From contig NZ_LGXZ01000002.1 in NCBI RefSeq assembly GCF_001238295.1, positions 124,001-188,000 of the forward strand: a stretch of 64,000 nt of DNA. Reading direction: 5' to 3'. The notes beneath the pieces were generated by a model that saw only the letters and a list, made by a program, of their open reading frames with translations, was not told the DNA's origin and did not search any database. Source of the stretch: Ruegeria sp. 6PALISEP08. GTDB lineage: Bacteria > Pseudomonadota > Alphaproteobacteria > Rhodobacterales > Rhodobacteraceae. A program made the position numbers and the translations under genes. Positions 19,341 to 28,489 of this stretch are shown in pieces; positions within the stretch are counted from its first letter, which is position 1; each line of letters opens with the position of its first letter.

Positions 19341-20324
19341 ATGAGTGCTGCCAGAACCGATTTTAACGACCGCCTGCTGTCTCTGGGGCTTGCAAGGGTG
19401 GCGGAACAGGCTGCACTGGCCTCGGCCTCGCTGGTGGGGCGTGGCGATGAGAAAGCCGCCGATCAGGCAGCCGTAAACGCCATGCGCGAACAGCTGAACC
19501 TGCTGGACATTGCTGGCGTCGTGGTGATCGGTGAAGGTGAACGCGATGAAGCACCGATGCTGTATATCGGTGAAGAGGTCGGCACTGGAAGCGGCCCCGG
19601 TGTGGACATCGCGCTGGACCCACTGGAAGGCACCACGCTGACTGCCAAGGATATGCCCAACGCGCTGACCGTGATCGCCATGGGCCCTCGTGGATCGATG
19701 CTGCACGCGCCGGACGTTTACATGGACAAGCTGGCTGTTGGTCCGGGTTTGCCCGAGGGCGTGGTCGACCTGGACATGTCCCCGCGAGAACGGGTGGAAG
19801 CTCTGGCAAAGGCCAAGGACTGCAAACCGGCCGACATCACCGTTTGCATTCTGGAGCGCCCCCGCCACGAAGCGATGATTGCCGAGGTACGCGAAACCGG
19901 TGCCTCGATCCGCCTGATAACCGATGGTGACGTGGCTGGCGTCATGCATTGTGCCGAAAGTGAAGTGACCGGCATCGACATGTATATGGGTCAGGGTGGC
20001 GCACCCGAAGGTGTTCTGGCTGCCGCGGCCCTGAAGTGTATGGGCGGTCAGATCTTTGGTCGTCTGGTGTTCCGCAACGATGACGAACGTGGTCGGGCCG
20101 CCAAGGCAGGCATCACCGATCTGGACCGTGTGTATGCGCGCGATGAGATGGTCACTGCGGATGTCATTTTTGCCGCAACGGGTGTGACTGGCGGTTCGTT
20201 GCTGCCGCGCATCAAACGCGAACCGGGTTGGGTTGAAACCACGACGCTGCTGATGCGGTCGAAAACCGGGTCGGTGCGCCGCATGTCCTATCGCACGCCC
20301 ACATGGCCACACGACGAGGCGTAA
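19341..20324 (+). CDS. glpX: Fructose-1,6-bisphosphatase class II (GlpX)
   Basis: The 327 residues match GlpX in length and motifs: VVIGEGERDEAPML near residue 56, the metal-binding IALDPLEGTTL near 90, and RLITDGDVAGVMH near 190. It dephosphorylates fructose 1,6-bisphosphate in gluconeogenesis, and relatives may also act on sedoheptulose bisphosphate. Adjacency of hom, glpX and recJ is common in Rhodobacteraceae. A hairpin follows before recJ. Confidence 0.97.
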   Translation: MSAARTDFNDRLLSLGLARVAEQAALASASLVGRGDEKAADQAAVNAMREQLNLLDIAGVVVIGEGERDEAPMLYIGEEVGTGSGPGVDIALDPLEGTTLTAKDMPNALTVIAMGPRGSMLHAPDVYMDKLAVGPGLPEGVVDLDMSPRERVEALAKAKDCKPADITVCILERPRHEAMIAEVRETGASIRLITDGDVAGVMHCAESEVTGIDMYMGQGGAPEGVLAAAALKCMGGQIFGRLVFRNDDERGRAAKAGITDLDRVYARDEMVTADVIFAATGVTGGSLLPRIKREPGWVETTTLLMRSKTGSVRRMSYRTPTWPHDEA

Positions 20325-20347
20325 CGGCTTGCGCCTTTACCTTCGGC

Positions 20348-20397
20348 GAGAGTATTTCTGAAAAGATGAAGAGGCCGGATCCGCAAGGGTCCGGCCT
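20348..20397 (+). terminator. Hairpin between glpX and recJ with a preceding A-rich motif
   Basis: An 11-base-pair stem (20372-20382 with 20387-20397, one G-U pair) is closed by a GCAA tetraloop. It follows the element GAGTATTTCTGAAAAGATGAAG (about 20350-20371). There is no T-run after the stem, so it could be a weak terminator or an RNA-stability element between glpX and recJ rather than a classical terminator. Confidence 0.5.
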
Positions 20398-20417
20398 TGG
20401 CGCACAAGAGGCGGGAC

Positions 20418-22160
20418 ATGAGTTTTCTTGGGGTTGAGCAATCGTTGACAGGGCGGCGTTGGGTTGGTCCCACCGCCGAGGTAGAGCGCGCCTCTGAGAT
20501 GATGGCACAACAGACCGGCCTGCCACGCGCGGTGTGTCAGGTTCTGGCCCGACGCGGCGTACCGGTTATGGAGGCACGCAGCTTTCTGGACCCCAAACTC
20601 AAGGAATTGCTGCCTGACCCTCGTGCGATGAAAGACATGGAGGCTGCGGCGGCACGCTTTCTGGCAGCTGTTCGACATGTCCAGAAGATCGCTGTGTTTG
20701 CGGATTACGATGTCGACGGCGGCAGCTCTGCCGCGTTGCTGCTGGTCTGGCTGCGGCAGATGGGCCTGCAGGCGACGCTGTATGTGCCCGACCGGATAGA
20801 TGAAGGGTACGGCCCCAATGTGCCCGCCATGCGGGACCTGGCGGCGGCGCATGACCTGATCATATGCGTCGATTGCGGGACGCTCAGCCATGATCCGATC
20901 GCAGCGGCCAAAGGGGCCGACGTAATCGTGCTGGATCATCACCTTGGCGGCGAGACGCTGCCGGATTGCGTCGCTGTCGTGAACCCCAACCGACAGGATG
21001 AAAGCGGTGATCTGGGCTATCTGTGTGCGGCGGGCGTTGTGTTTCTGATGCTGGTCGAAGCCGGACGCCAATTGCGCGAAGCCGGCACAAAAGGGCCGGA
21101 TCTGATGTCCATGCTGGATCTGGTGGCGTTGGCCACTGTGGCCGATGTTGCACCTCTGATCGACGCCAATCGCGCTCTGGTTCGGCAAGGCTTGAAGGTG
21201 ATGGCGCAGCGGCAGCGCCCCGGTCTTGTGGCCCTGTCCGATGTCTCACGCATGGGTACGGCGCCGAACAGCTACCACCTTGGTTTCCTACTTGGTCCCC
21301 GCGTGAACGCAGGCGGGCGGATCGGTCAGGCCGATTTGGGTGCGCGATTGTTGAGCACAGAGTCCCTGCACGAAGCACAGGCCTTGTCCGAACGTCTGGA
21401 CGCTTTGAACACGGAACGTCGTGACATTGAAAACGCGGTTCGCGCCGCTGCGATGGAGCAGGCCGAGGACCGCGGTATGGACGCGCCATTGGTGTGGGCA
21501 GCAGGTGAAGGCTGGCACCCCGGCGTGGTGGGGATTGTGGCCTCGCGCCTGAAGGAAACCGCCAACCGTCCGGCCATCGTGATCGGCTTTGACGGCGAAG
21601 AAGGCAAAGGTTCCGGACGATCGGTTTCGGGCGTTGATCTCGGGGCTTCAATCCAGCGCCTCGCCGCCGAAGGGCTGCTGGTTAAGGGCGGCGGTCATAA
21701 AATGGCGGCGGGTCTGACGGTGATGCGCGACAAGCTTGAACCTGCAATGGAACGTCTGAGCGAATTGCTGGCCAAACAAGGGGCCGGTCAGAGTGGCCCG
21801 GCCGACCTGGAACTGGATGGCACGCTCATGCCCGGTGCGGCAACGGTTGATCTGATCGAACAGGTTGAACAGGCAGGCCCATTTGGGGCTGCGGCCCCTG
21901 CCCCGCGCTATGCTTTGCCGGATCTGCAGGTGCGCTTTGCCAAACGTGTGGGGGAAACGCATCTGAAGCTGTCGCTCGCCGATGGCATGGGTGGTGGGCT
22001 GGACGCAATTGCTTTTGGTGCCTTTGATGGACCGATGGGTGAGAAGCTGTCAAATCATGGTGGCGCGCGCTTCCATTTCGCGGGTCGGCTTGAGGTGAAC
22101 ACATGGGGCGGACGTCAATCCGTGCAACTCAGGCTGGAGGATGCAGCAGAGGCCAATTGA
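20418..22160 (+). CDS. recJ: Single-stranded-DNA-specific exonuclease RecJ
   Basis: The 580-residue protein has the DHH-family motifs: VFADYDVDGGSSAALL near residue 95, CVDCGT near 152, VLDHHLGG (DHH) near 172, then the DHHA1 domain with VVGIVASRLKE and GKGSGRSVSG, KGGGHKMAAG near 435 and a C-terminal OB-fold region. It degrades single strands 5' to 3' in RecFOR repair and mismatch repair. The ATG at 20418 has a GAGGCGGG ribosome-binding site; an in-frame TTG upstream was not used. Confidence 0.97.
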   Translation: MSFLGVEQSLTGRRWVGPTAEVERASEMMAQQTGLPRAVCQVLARRGVPVMEARSFLDPKLKELLPDPRAMKDMEAAAARFLAAVRHVQKIAVFADYDVDGGSSAALLLVWLRQMGLQATLYVPDRIDEGYGPNVPAMRDLAAAHDLIICVDCGTLSHDPIAAAKGADVIVLDHHLGGETLPDCVAVVNPNRQDESGDLGYLCAAGVVFLMLVEAGRQLREAGTKGPDLMSMLDLVALATVADVAPLIDANRALVRQGLKVMAQRQRPGLVALSDVSRMGTAPNSYHLGFLLGPRVNAGGRIGQADLGARLLSTESLHEAQALSERLDALNTERRDIENAVRAAAMEQAEDRGMDAPLVWAAGEGWHPGVVGIVASRLKETANRPAIVIGFDGEEGKGSGRSVSGVDLGASIQRLAAEGLLVKGGGHKMAAGLTVMRDKLEPAMERLSELLAKQGAGQSGPADLELDGTLMPGAATVDLIEQVEQAGPFGAAAPAPRYALPDLQVRFAKRVGETHLKLSLADGMGGGLDAIAFGAFDGPMGEKLSNHGGARFHFAGRLEVNTWGGRQSVQLRLEDAAEAN

Positions 22161-22258
22161 CACTCTGCGGCAGTGGCCCAAAAAACTTTCACATCCCTGC
22201 ATTTTTCCGCTTGCGGGGGTCACGGTGAAACCGTAAAAGGCCCTCCACAAGCCAGCGT

Positions 22259-22333
22259 GGCCCGTTCGTCTATCGGTTAGGACGCCAGGTTTTCAACCTG
22301 GAAAGAGGGGTTCGATTCCCCTACGGGCTACCA
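22259..22333 (+). tRNA. tRNA-Glu (UUC), first copy
   Basis: The 75-base gene includes an encoded CCA. The acceptor stem is GGCCCGT with ACGGGCT (first pair G-U), the anticodon loop is TTTTCAA with anticodon TTC, and the T-arm is GGGGTTCGATTCCCC. The fold is complete. Confidence 0.97.
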
Positions 22334-22357
22334 CTTGTGCTTGTGCCAGTACCATTT

Positions 22358-22432
22358 GGCCCGTTCGTCTATCGGTTAGGACGCCAGGTTTTCAACCTGG
22401 AAAGAGGGGTTCGATTCCCCTACGGGCTACCA
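22358..22432 (+). tRNA. tRNA-Glu (UUC), second copy
   Basis: This gene is base-for-base identical to the copy 99 bases upstream, with anticodon TTC and encoded CCA. It ends nine bases before the stop codon of the oppositely transcribed ntpA gene. Confidence 0.97.
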
Positions 22433-22441
22433 TTTACTTCT

Positions 22442-24283
22442 TTAAATTTCGAACTTTTCGCGACACAGAGCTTCGATCTGCGTCCAGATCGATTTGTATT
22501 CCGGCGTGTTTTCCGCCGCATAGTGGAAATTCTTCATCAATCCGGTCAGCTGCGTAAACACTTGTCGCACTTCGCCCTTGTCCGAGAAGGCGGCCGTGGA
22601 TTGTGTGACTTCATAGACAAGCTTGAACGTCATTCTCTGCCGCTCCAGCGGTACGGTCGCATCAACCTTGTCGAAGGCGTCCTGCTGCAGATAAACCATA
22701 TCGACAAACAGAGCCTTTTGCTGCGTTACAAAATCGTCGATTGTGACGCCCTCTTCTCCCGTGACCTGCATCATCTGATCAACCTGTTCACCCTTTTCGA
22801 TCAGGGCGAGAAGGGCGCGCACTTTGTCTGTCCAGCCTGGTTCGGCATTCTTGTCGTACCAGTGAGACAACTGGTCCGAGTACCGAGACCAGCTGAGCAT
22901 CGGATCAACGGCTGGATAAAAGCGCTTATAGGCGCGCTCGGAAGACAGGCCGAGGAAGCACTTGACCGTGGACAGTGTGGATTGCGTCACCGGCTCGTCA
23001 AAGTTGCCGCCAGCAGGTGAAACCGTTCCGATCAGCGTCAGGCTGCCCAGATCACCGTCATTGGTTTTCAAGGCTCCTGCGCGCTCGTACAACCCTTTGA
23101 TCGAGCTTTCCAGATAGGCGGGGAATCCTTCCTCACCCGGGATCTCCTCGAGCTTGCCAGAGGTTTCACGCATGGCTTGCGCCCAGCGGCTGGTACTGTC
23201 CGCGATCAGCAGCACGTCATAGCCCATCTGACGGTAGTATTCGCCCAACGTAATTCCGGTGAAGATCGATGCTTCGCGCGCAGCAACCGGCATGGAGGAC
23301 GTGTTACAGATGATGATCGTTCTGTCCATCAGGCTACCGCCCGTGGTCGGATCGGTCATCTTCGGAAATTCCGCGATGGTCTCAACCACCTCACCCGCGC
23401 GCTCACCGCAGGCCACAACGATCACGATGTCCACTTTCGCATTCCGCGCAATCAGGTTCTGCAGCACGGTCTTGCCTGCCCCGAAAGGCCCAGGAATACA
23501 GGCGGTTCCGCCGCGGGCGATCGGGAAGAATGTGTCGATCAGACGTTGCGAGGTCAGAACGGGTTCGGTCGGATACAGGCGCTCTGACAAGGTGCGTTTC
23601 AAGATGTTTTCCGGCAATGGCCGCCGAACCGGCCACTTCTGCGAAAGTTTCAAAGTATGCTCGCCGCCGTTTTCGTCTTCCAGACGGGCCACAATGTCTT
23701 GGATCGTGGCCGCACCCTTTTGCACCCAGACGACCTTGTAAGTGCCGGACCAATTGAACGGCAGCATGATCTTGTGGCTAAAGTGGCCCTCGGGCACCGT
23801 CCCGATACTGTCCCCGGCAGTTACTGTGTCGCCAACCTTGACCGAGGGCGTAAAGGACCATTTTGCCAGCTCATCCAACGGTGCCACATCTGCGCCGCGC
23901 GGCAAGAAGGTGCCGAATTCAGCGGCCACTTTCGGCAGAGGCGACTGCAACCCGTCAAACACCTGCCCCAGAAGTCCCGGCCCCAGCTCAACCGACAGCA
24001 ACTGACCCGATTGCTCAACCAGGTCGCCAACGGCCACCCCGTCGGTGCTTTCATAGACTTGTACGTCCGCGGTGTCGCCACGCACACGCAGCACCTCGGC
24101 TTTCAGACGTTCCTGACGCCCACCGGGGCCGGGGCGTGATGGCAGGATGAATACAACTTCGTTTTTGACCAATTGGCCGGGCTGACCGGTCGCGTCCGGG
24201 TTGGCCTGTATCTTCACAAGCCCTTCCTGAACCGAGACGACACATGCGGTCGACGTTTGCTTAGCTGAGGTTGGGGCCGTCAT
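22442..24283 (-). CDS. ntpA: A/V-type ATP synthase catalytic subunit A
   Basis: The 613-residue subunit has the Walker A motif PGPFGAGKTV near residue 267, preceded by the non-homologous insert typical of A/V-type A subunits. It also has the Walker B region YDVLLIADSTSRWAQAMRE near 355 and GEEGFPAYLESSIKGLYERAG near 385. It is the nucleotide-hydrolysing or -synthesising subunit of the cytoplasmic A3B3 head. It is the last gene of the leftward B-D-I-K-E-DUF2764-A operon and overlaps DUF2764 by four bases. The tRNA-Glu pair converges on it. Confidence 0.96.
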   Translation of the reverse strand: MTAPTSAKQTSTACVVSVQEGLVKIQANPDATGQPGQLVKNEVVFILPSRPGPGGRQERLKAEVLRVRGDTADVQVYESTDGVAVGDLVEQSGQLLSVELGPGLLGQVFDGLQSPLPKVAAEFGTFLPRGADVAPLDELAKWSFTPSVKVGDTVTAGDSIGTVPEGHFSHKIMLPFNWSGTYKVVWVQKGAATIQDIVARLEDENGGEHTLKLSQKWPVRRPLPENILKRTLSERLYPTEPVLTSQRLIDTFFPIARGGTACIPGPFGAGKTVLQNLIARNAKVDIVIVVACGERAGEVVETIAEFPKMTDPTTGGSLMDRTIIICNTSSMPVAAREASIFTGITLGEYYRQMGYDVLLIADSTSRWAQAMRETSGKLEEIPGEEGFPAYLESSIKGLYERAGALKTNDGDLGSLTLIGTVSPAGGNFDEPVTQSTLSTVKCFLGLSSERAYKRFYPAVDPMLSWSRYSDQLSHWYDKNAEPGWTDKVRALLALIEKGEQVDQMMQVTGEEGVTIDDFVTQQKALFVDMVYLQQDAFDKVDATVPLERQRMTFKLVYEVTQSTAAFSDKGEVRQVFTQLTGLMKNFHYAAENTPEYKSIWTQIEALCREKFEI

Positions 24284-24972
24284 GCGCTTGCTCCCTCAAA
24301 ATAGATATCGGCGACATCGGCCATCGCCTGCTGCGCCAGTTTCTCAAATCTCTTGGCCGCTTCCGTGGCGCTGCTTTGCGCCCAGCGGTCGAAAATGTTC
24401 CAGATCAGGACGTAGATCGCGACCGCCTCAAAATCAAACATGTGGCGAGCTGCATATCGCTTGAGTTGCTTGTGGCTGATCAACAAAAGCAGACGTTCCA
24501 GACCAAGCGGATCTTCGTCTTCGAGCAATTGGTGCGCCTCTTTCAACCATGGCATCGGGGTATCAAGCCCAAATGTAGGATCGGCCCAGTGGGCTGGAAT
24601 ATGGCAGCTCCATCGTCCCACGCCGAATGATCCTGAAGGCGCGGGGTCTCCGCGTTTTCTCAGGCGCAGTGCTGCAACTACCGAGCGTAGCTCCATGCGT
24701 TCCATGAAGAGCTTGCGCAATGTGGGTTGCGGGATGTTTTGCAACGCCTGTTTGCAGCGCTGGATCGCCTGAACGTCTGTGACATCCATGTCATAGGCAC
24801 TCCAGCTCAGCGTGTGCTCCAGCACATTCAAGACCTCGGCATCTTTTGCTGTCAGAGCCGTCAACCGACGCTCGAGCCTGATACGCGACAGCGGCGGCTG
24901 TTTGGCAACAAACAACCGTTCCGAGCCCGGAAGACTGCACATCAACGCGATATAGGCGTCCTGTCCTGACAT
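24280..24972 (-). CDS. DUF2764 protein of the A/V-type ATPase operon
   Basis: This 230-residue protein begins MSGQDAYIALMCSLPGSERLF; the upstream in-frame ATG at 25002 was rejected because it overlaps subunit E. In chlamydial and spirochaetal A/V-ATPase operons a DUF2764 gene holds the same place between E and A. It is thought to stand in for the missing C (AC39/VMA6) subunit that couples stalk to membrane ring; that is an inference from synteny. It is soluble, with no membrane segment and a helix-rich C-terminal half. Confidence 0.8.
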   Translation of the reverse strand: MSGQDAYIALMCSLPGSERLFVAKQPPLSRIRLERRLTALTAKDAEVLNVLEHTLSWSAYDMDVTDVQAIQRCKQALQNIPQPTLRKLFMERMELRSVVAALRLRKRGDPAPSGSFGVGRWSCHIPAHWADPTFGLDTPMPWLKEAHQLLEDEDPLGLERLLLLISHKQLKRYAARHMFDFEAVAIYVLIWNIFDRWAQSSATEAAKRFEKLAQQAMADVADIYFEGASA

Positions 24973-24973
24973 C

Positions 24974-25651
24974 TCAGCGGATGACCCCTTCCAGCACAGC
25001 ACGGAACCGGGGTTGCAAATGCTCCATCAACAACGAAGCGACAGCCTTGTCGGTCAGGTCCAGCACGACTCCCTGATCTTCCGCCCGAACGCGAATACCT
25101 TCCTGAGTGTTGTCTGCCACGTGCAGTTCAACATTCTCGCGCAGCATCTTCGCCGTCAGTCCAAGAACGTACTTCGTCAATTGGCCCGATTGAATGTCAT
25201 CAGCGTTTTGCTTGATGTCTTCTTGCGTTGCGACCTTGGCGGGCAAAATGACCTGAACCTTGCCGTCAAGGCTGGCACCTTCCCCGGCCCGGCCGACAAC
25301 CTCAAGTATCATTTGCTTGAGAAGCTCAGGATCGGACATTTCTTTGGTGACAAGACGTTCAACATCTTCCTTGAAGCGATCCGTCAGGCCGGCCTTCATG
25401 GTCAGCACGGCATCCCGCATCGCGGTGTTCAACGCTTCTTCACCCGCAGACCGGTAGTTGTCGGATTCTGTGCGTGCTTTCTTCTTGAACTCTTCAGCTT
25501 CGCGTTTTGCATCCGCTAAAATGCGCGCAGCCTCGGCCTTGGCATCGTCGCGCAGCTTCTCGGCTTCGGCCTGACCGGCAGCTACCCCATCATTGCGCAG
25601 CTTGTCGATCAGGGCGTCAACGCCATGCGAAATCGTTCCGTTCTGTGCCAT
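24974..25651 (-). CDS. ntpE: A/V-type ATP synthase subunit E
   Basis: This 225-residue protein has a long charged N-terminal helix (AEKLRDDAKAEAARILADAK, about residues 28-48), predicted coiled coil, and a globular C-terminal region ending QPRFRAVLEGVIR. Both features are typical of the peripheral-stalk subunit E. It normally pairs with a G/H-type subunit, but none is encoded in this operon. Its start codon abuts subunit K. Confidence 0.88.
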   Translation of the reverse strand: MAQNGTISHGVDALIDKLRNDGVAAGQAEAEKLRDDAKAEAARILADAKREAEEFKKKARTESDNYRSAGEEALNTAMRDAVLTMKAGLTDRFKEDVERLVTKEMSDPELLKQMILEVVGRAGEGASLDGKVQVILPAKVATQEDIKQNADDIQSGQLTKYVLGLTAKMLRENVELHVADNTQEGIRVRAEDQGVVLDLTDKAVASLLMEHLQPRFRAVLEGVIR

Positions 25652-26094
25652 CAGCTGATCCCCGCACTAATGACCAGAGCGAACACAAAGGCAAAAACAC
25701 CAAAGCCTTCGATGATCGCTGCCGGTGCAAGCGCAAGGCCAAAGATCTCGGGCTTTTCCTTGGTGGCGTTGATCGCAGCGGCACAAGCCCGGCCCTGCCA
25801 GATGCCGCAATACATAAGGGCAATTCCAGACAAAATGCCGATGCCAAACAGACCTCCTGCGTTTTCCGGCGTCACGTCACGGTTCAGGGTGAACATGATG
25901 ACAATTCCATAGATCACCATCGTTGACGGAAAGGCGGAAACACCAACAAAACGGCCATAGCCACCTTCGGTTTCTGTCATGGCCCCGATGCTGGCCATCC
26001 CGGCGATCGAGCACCCTATGGCGCTTGACGCAGCCCCCAACGCCATTGGCGCGTAGATGCCCAGCCAACCCAGTGTGAGAACAAGCTCATTCAT
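25651..26094 (-). CDS. ntpK: A/V-type ATP synthase membrane rotor subunit K (proteolipid)
   Basis: The 147 residues form four hydrophobic helices, a duplicated c-subunit. The ion-binding Glu is E129 in PAAIIEGFGVF, and Q100 lies in the third helix (WQGRA). The first hairpin has no acidic residue; its ST-M (57-59) aligns with T64-Q65 of the sodium-binding Enterococcus NtpK. One carboxylate per four helices implies few ions per turn. H+ or Na+ coupling cannot be decided from sequence, though the Gln-to-Met change argues against the Enterococcus-type sodium site. Confidence 0.93.
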   Translation of the reverse strand: MNELVLTLGWLGIYAPMALGAASSAIGCSIAGMASIGAMTETEGGYGRFVGVSAFPSTMVIYGIVIMFTLNRDVTPENAGGLFGIGILSGIALMYCGIWQGRACAAAINATKEKPEIFGLALAPAAIIEGFGVFAFVFALVISAGIS

Positions 26095-27887
26095 TCCTGA
26101 ACCTCCTTGCGGGCAAACGGACGAAAGACGATGCCTTCATCCGGCAGACCCCATTTAAAGAATTCGATGTAATTGAGACGTAAGCCGTGGACGACGCCGC
26201 TCATCATGGCGAGGGCGAAATTCAAAACGTGACCGGTGATCAGGATCAGCAACCCAAACAGAATGCCCGGCCCTTTGAGCGCGTGCATGACGGAAACGGC
26301 CAAATCGTTGAACGTGATCGCCAGCGAGGCCGAAGCAAGGCCCAGCGCGAACAGGCGCATATAACTTAGCACGTCGCCAAAGGCGCCCATCGCTCCGGCA
26401 AGGCTTTGAAATCCTTCGATCAGCCGCCATATCCAATCTGTCGGCTTTCGGATGATCCTTTCGCTGGAAAACAAAACAATCGCGACAACACCAACGATCA
26501 AAGTAGATGTGCCGGGCACAGGTGATTTGCCGTTCATATAGCTGAGCCATAGGGTAAACCCGCCGATCAGAGCAGCAATCCAACCCAGATTGGCGATCGC
26601 CTTGCGTTGCCCCCACGCGGCACGGGCCGCCAGAGCGTTGGCCAGAACCAGATGCAAGACACCAACCACAATCGAGACCATCATCATTGCGCCGAAATTG
26701 TTCAAATCCAAAACCTTGAGCTTTGCCCAAATCGAGCCAGCAGACGGGGACGCCCCAAAATAGCTCCCAACCATGACGCCGTACAGAATCGTAGCCCCCG
26801 AAATAATCAGACCAAAGCGGCGCCAGGACCTTAGACCAGCTGTGCCATCCATCCGCTTCCAAAACGCCAGCAGCCCCAAAAGGATGACCGCGCCATATCC
26901 GGCATCCGCGACAATCATGGCAAAGAAGATCGCGAAGGATGCCGAGACGATGACACTCGGATCCCAATCCTGATACCCGGGCACCTGATAGAACAGCGCC
27001 AGATCAACAGCGGCACTGCGGTTTTCAGGCTGCTCCAACAATGTCGGAGGCGTGTCGTCCGGGCCCGGCTCTTCAATCAATGCAGCTGACCCTTTGGAAT
27101 GCGCCATGTCCAGAACTGCGTCTATCCGATCCTTAGGCACCCACCCCTGCAACGCAAACATGGCTTCTGCGTCGCGTACTTTCTGCGTTGCATGGGCCAG
27201 TTCGGCGGCGCTCTCGGCGACGGACAGGTTCTGACGCATCAGGGTCAGATAGCGGGTTTGCGCCACACGCTCAGCTTCGAGCGCCTCCAGCGCGATTTCA
27301 GCCTCTTCCAGCTGCGCTTCAAGCTCGTGAATGGGCAACGAGCCAACATGCGTGCGCGAGATCGGAAGAATATCGTCGTCAGGTTCATCGGGCGAGATCA
27401 GCACAGCGTAGAGAAATCTGTGGTCTTCTTCCAATATGGCCCAGGGCAGTTTGACTTCTGACAAAGCCTCACGATGCTTCAATGGAAGCTGATAGAACCA
27501 CAGCCGATTACCAGCCAAAACATCTGTTGGCGGGAAGTCCAAATCGCCCCACGGCCGCACCTGAGCAATACGATGTACCAGAAAGTCCCGCCGGTCCATT
27601 GTATCCCGAGTACGCTGCATGAGGTCAGTCACTTCATACACGAAACGGTCCATGTCAAAATCGGGGTCTCGCTGAATCTGGCGCCGCGGTTCAGGAACTT
27701 CTGTAAGGAAACGCAACGCTTTATACGCTTCTCTTGCACCACGCTCGCTGATCTTTTCAGGTTCATTCGGTGGCGGAACAAGCGGAAGAACGTGCATACA
27801 GCCGAGGTCCTGTAACGCCTCAAGCGTGTCCGCCTTGTGTGTTGCCGGACCTACCAGAGACATCTTTTTCAAACGCGCCACACTCAT
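26091..27887 (-). CDS. ntpI: A/V-type ATP synthase membrane stator subunit I (a-type)
   Basis: The 598-residue subunit I has a cytoplasmic N-terminal half with coiled-coil character (IHELEAQLEEAEIALEALEAE, about residues 190-210). The C-terminal half from about 315 has at least six membrane helices, including FAIFFAMIVADAGYGAVILL and SYMRLFALGLASASLA. The latter contains the conserved Arg of the ion channel. It forms the ion half-channels with the K ring. It overlaps subunits D and K by four bases each, indicating translational coupling. Confidence 0.93.
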   Translation of the reverse strand: MSVARLKKMSLVGPATHKADTLEALQDLGCMHVLPLVPPPNEPEKISERGAREAYKALRFLTEVPEPRRQIQRDPDFDMDRFVYEVTDLMQRTRDTMDRRDFLVHRIAQVRPWGDLDFPPTDVLAGNRLWFYQLPLKHREALSEVKLPWAILEEDHRFLYAVLISPDEPDDDILPISRTHVGSLPIHELEAQLEEAEIALEALEAERVAQTRYLTLMRQNLSVAESAAELAHATQKVRDAEAMFALQGWVPKDRIDAVLDMAHSKGSAALIEEPGPDDTPPTLLEQPENRSAAVDLALFYQVPGYQDWDPSVIVSASFAIFFAMIVADAGYGAVILLGLLAFWKRMDGTAGLRSWRRFGLIISGATILYGVMVGSYFGASPSAGSIWAKLKVLDLNNFGAMMMVSIVVGVLHLVLANALAARAAWGQRKAIANLGWIAALIGGFTLWLSYMNGKSPVPGTSTLIVGVVAIVLFSSERIIRKPTDWIWRLIEGFQSLAGAMGAFGDVLSYMRLFALGLASASLAITFNDLAVSVMHALKGPGILFGLLILITGHVLNFALAMMSGVVHGLRLNYIEFFKWGLPDEGIVFRPFARKEVQE

Positions 27888-28489
27888 GCCAAAGCCTCCT
27901 GCGCGTGTTTGCGCTTTGAAATCTTCGACCGCACCACCGCCTGCATCTGTTCGTCGCTCAGATAGATGCGGATCTTTTTGATATTGGCTTTGGCGCGCGG
28001 GATCAGAACCTTTTCGAATAGGTTGACCCGCTGCGTAATCGTGGCCACTGCCTTGTCGAAAATGCGTACGCGTTCTTCGGCAATTTTGACCCGCAGGCGC
28101 GCTTCGATCATATCGTGCAGCAACTGCGCGGCGGCATCAACCCAATGGGGTTTGGCAAGTACGGAATACGGACGGACGACAACTTCGATCCGGTCCAGGT
28201 CGGGCATCTTGACGCCCACTACGTTGACCTCTTTGACCTTGTAATCCCTAAGCTCAACCAGCCCATCCAGATCAATGCCCTGCTGGGCTAACATCGGAAG
28301 CTTTTCGCCAACCTGCTGCGCAAGGGCCTGCACCTCATCCTGAAGACGTTTGACATTCTCGCGCGCCTTCACCCGTTCCGCCATTAATTGCTGGCGCTTC
28401 AGGTCCAGCGACGGCAGAAACCGCTCATAGCTTTTCAGCTGTGTCTGCTGGCGCGCCAGTGACGACTTATTCAGCTGCAACCGCGCCAT
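27884..28489 (-). CDS. ntpD: A/V-type ATP synthase central-stalk subunit D
   Basis: The 201-residue protein begins LQLNKSSLARQQTQLKSYERFLPSLDLKRQQL, the conserved N-terminal helix of subunit D. It ends with a second long helix (AKANIKKIRIYLSDEQMQAVVR). Together they make the coiled-coil rotor shaft. Its start overlaps the end of subunit B by 23 bases. Partner subunit F is not encoded in the operon. Confidence 0.93.
   Translation of the reverse strand: MARLQLNKSSLARQQTQLKSYERFLPSLDLKRQQLMAERVKARENVKRLQDEVQALAQQVGEKLPMLAQQGIDLDGLVELRDYKVKEVNVVGVKMPDLDRIEVVVRPYSVLAKPHWVDAAAQLLHDMIEARLRVKIAEERVRIFDKAVATITQRVNLFEKVLIPRAKANIKKIRIYLSDEQMQAVVRSKISKRKHAQEALA

Noticed and set aside
19317..20312. A 331-codon frame antisense to glpX
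   Set aside because: glpX has all family motifs over the same span; the antisense frame has none.
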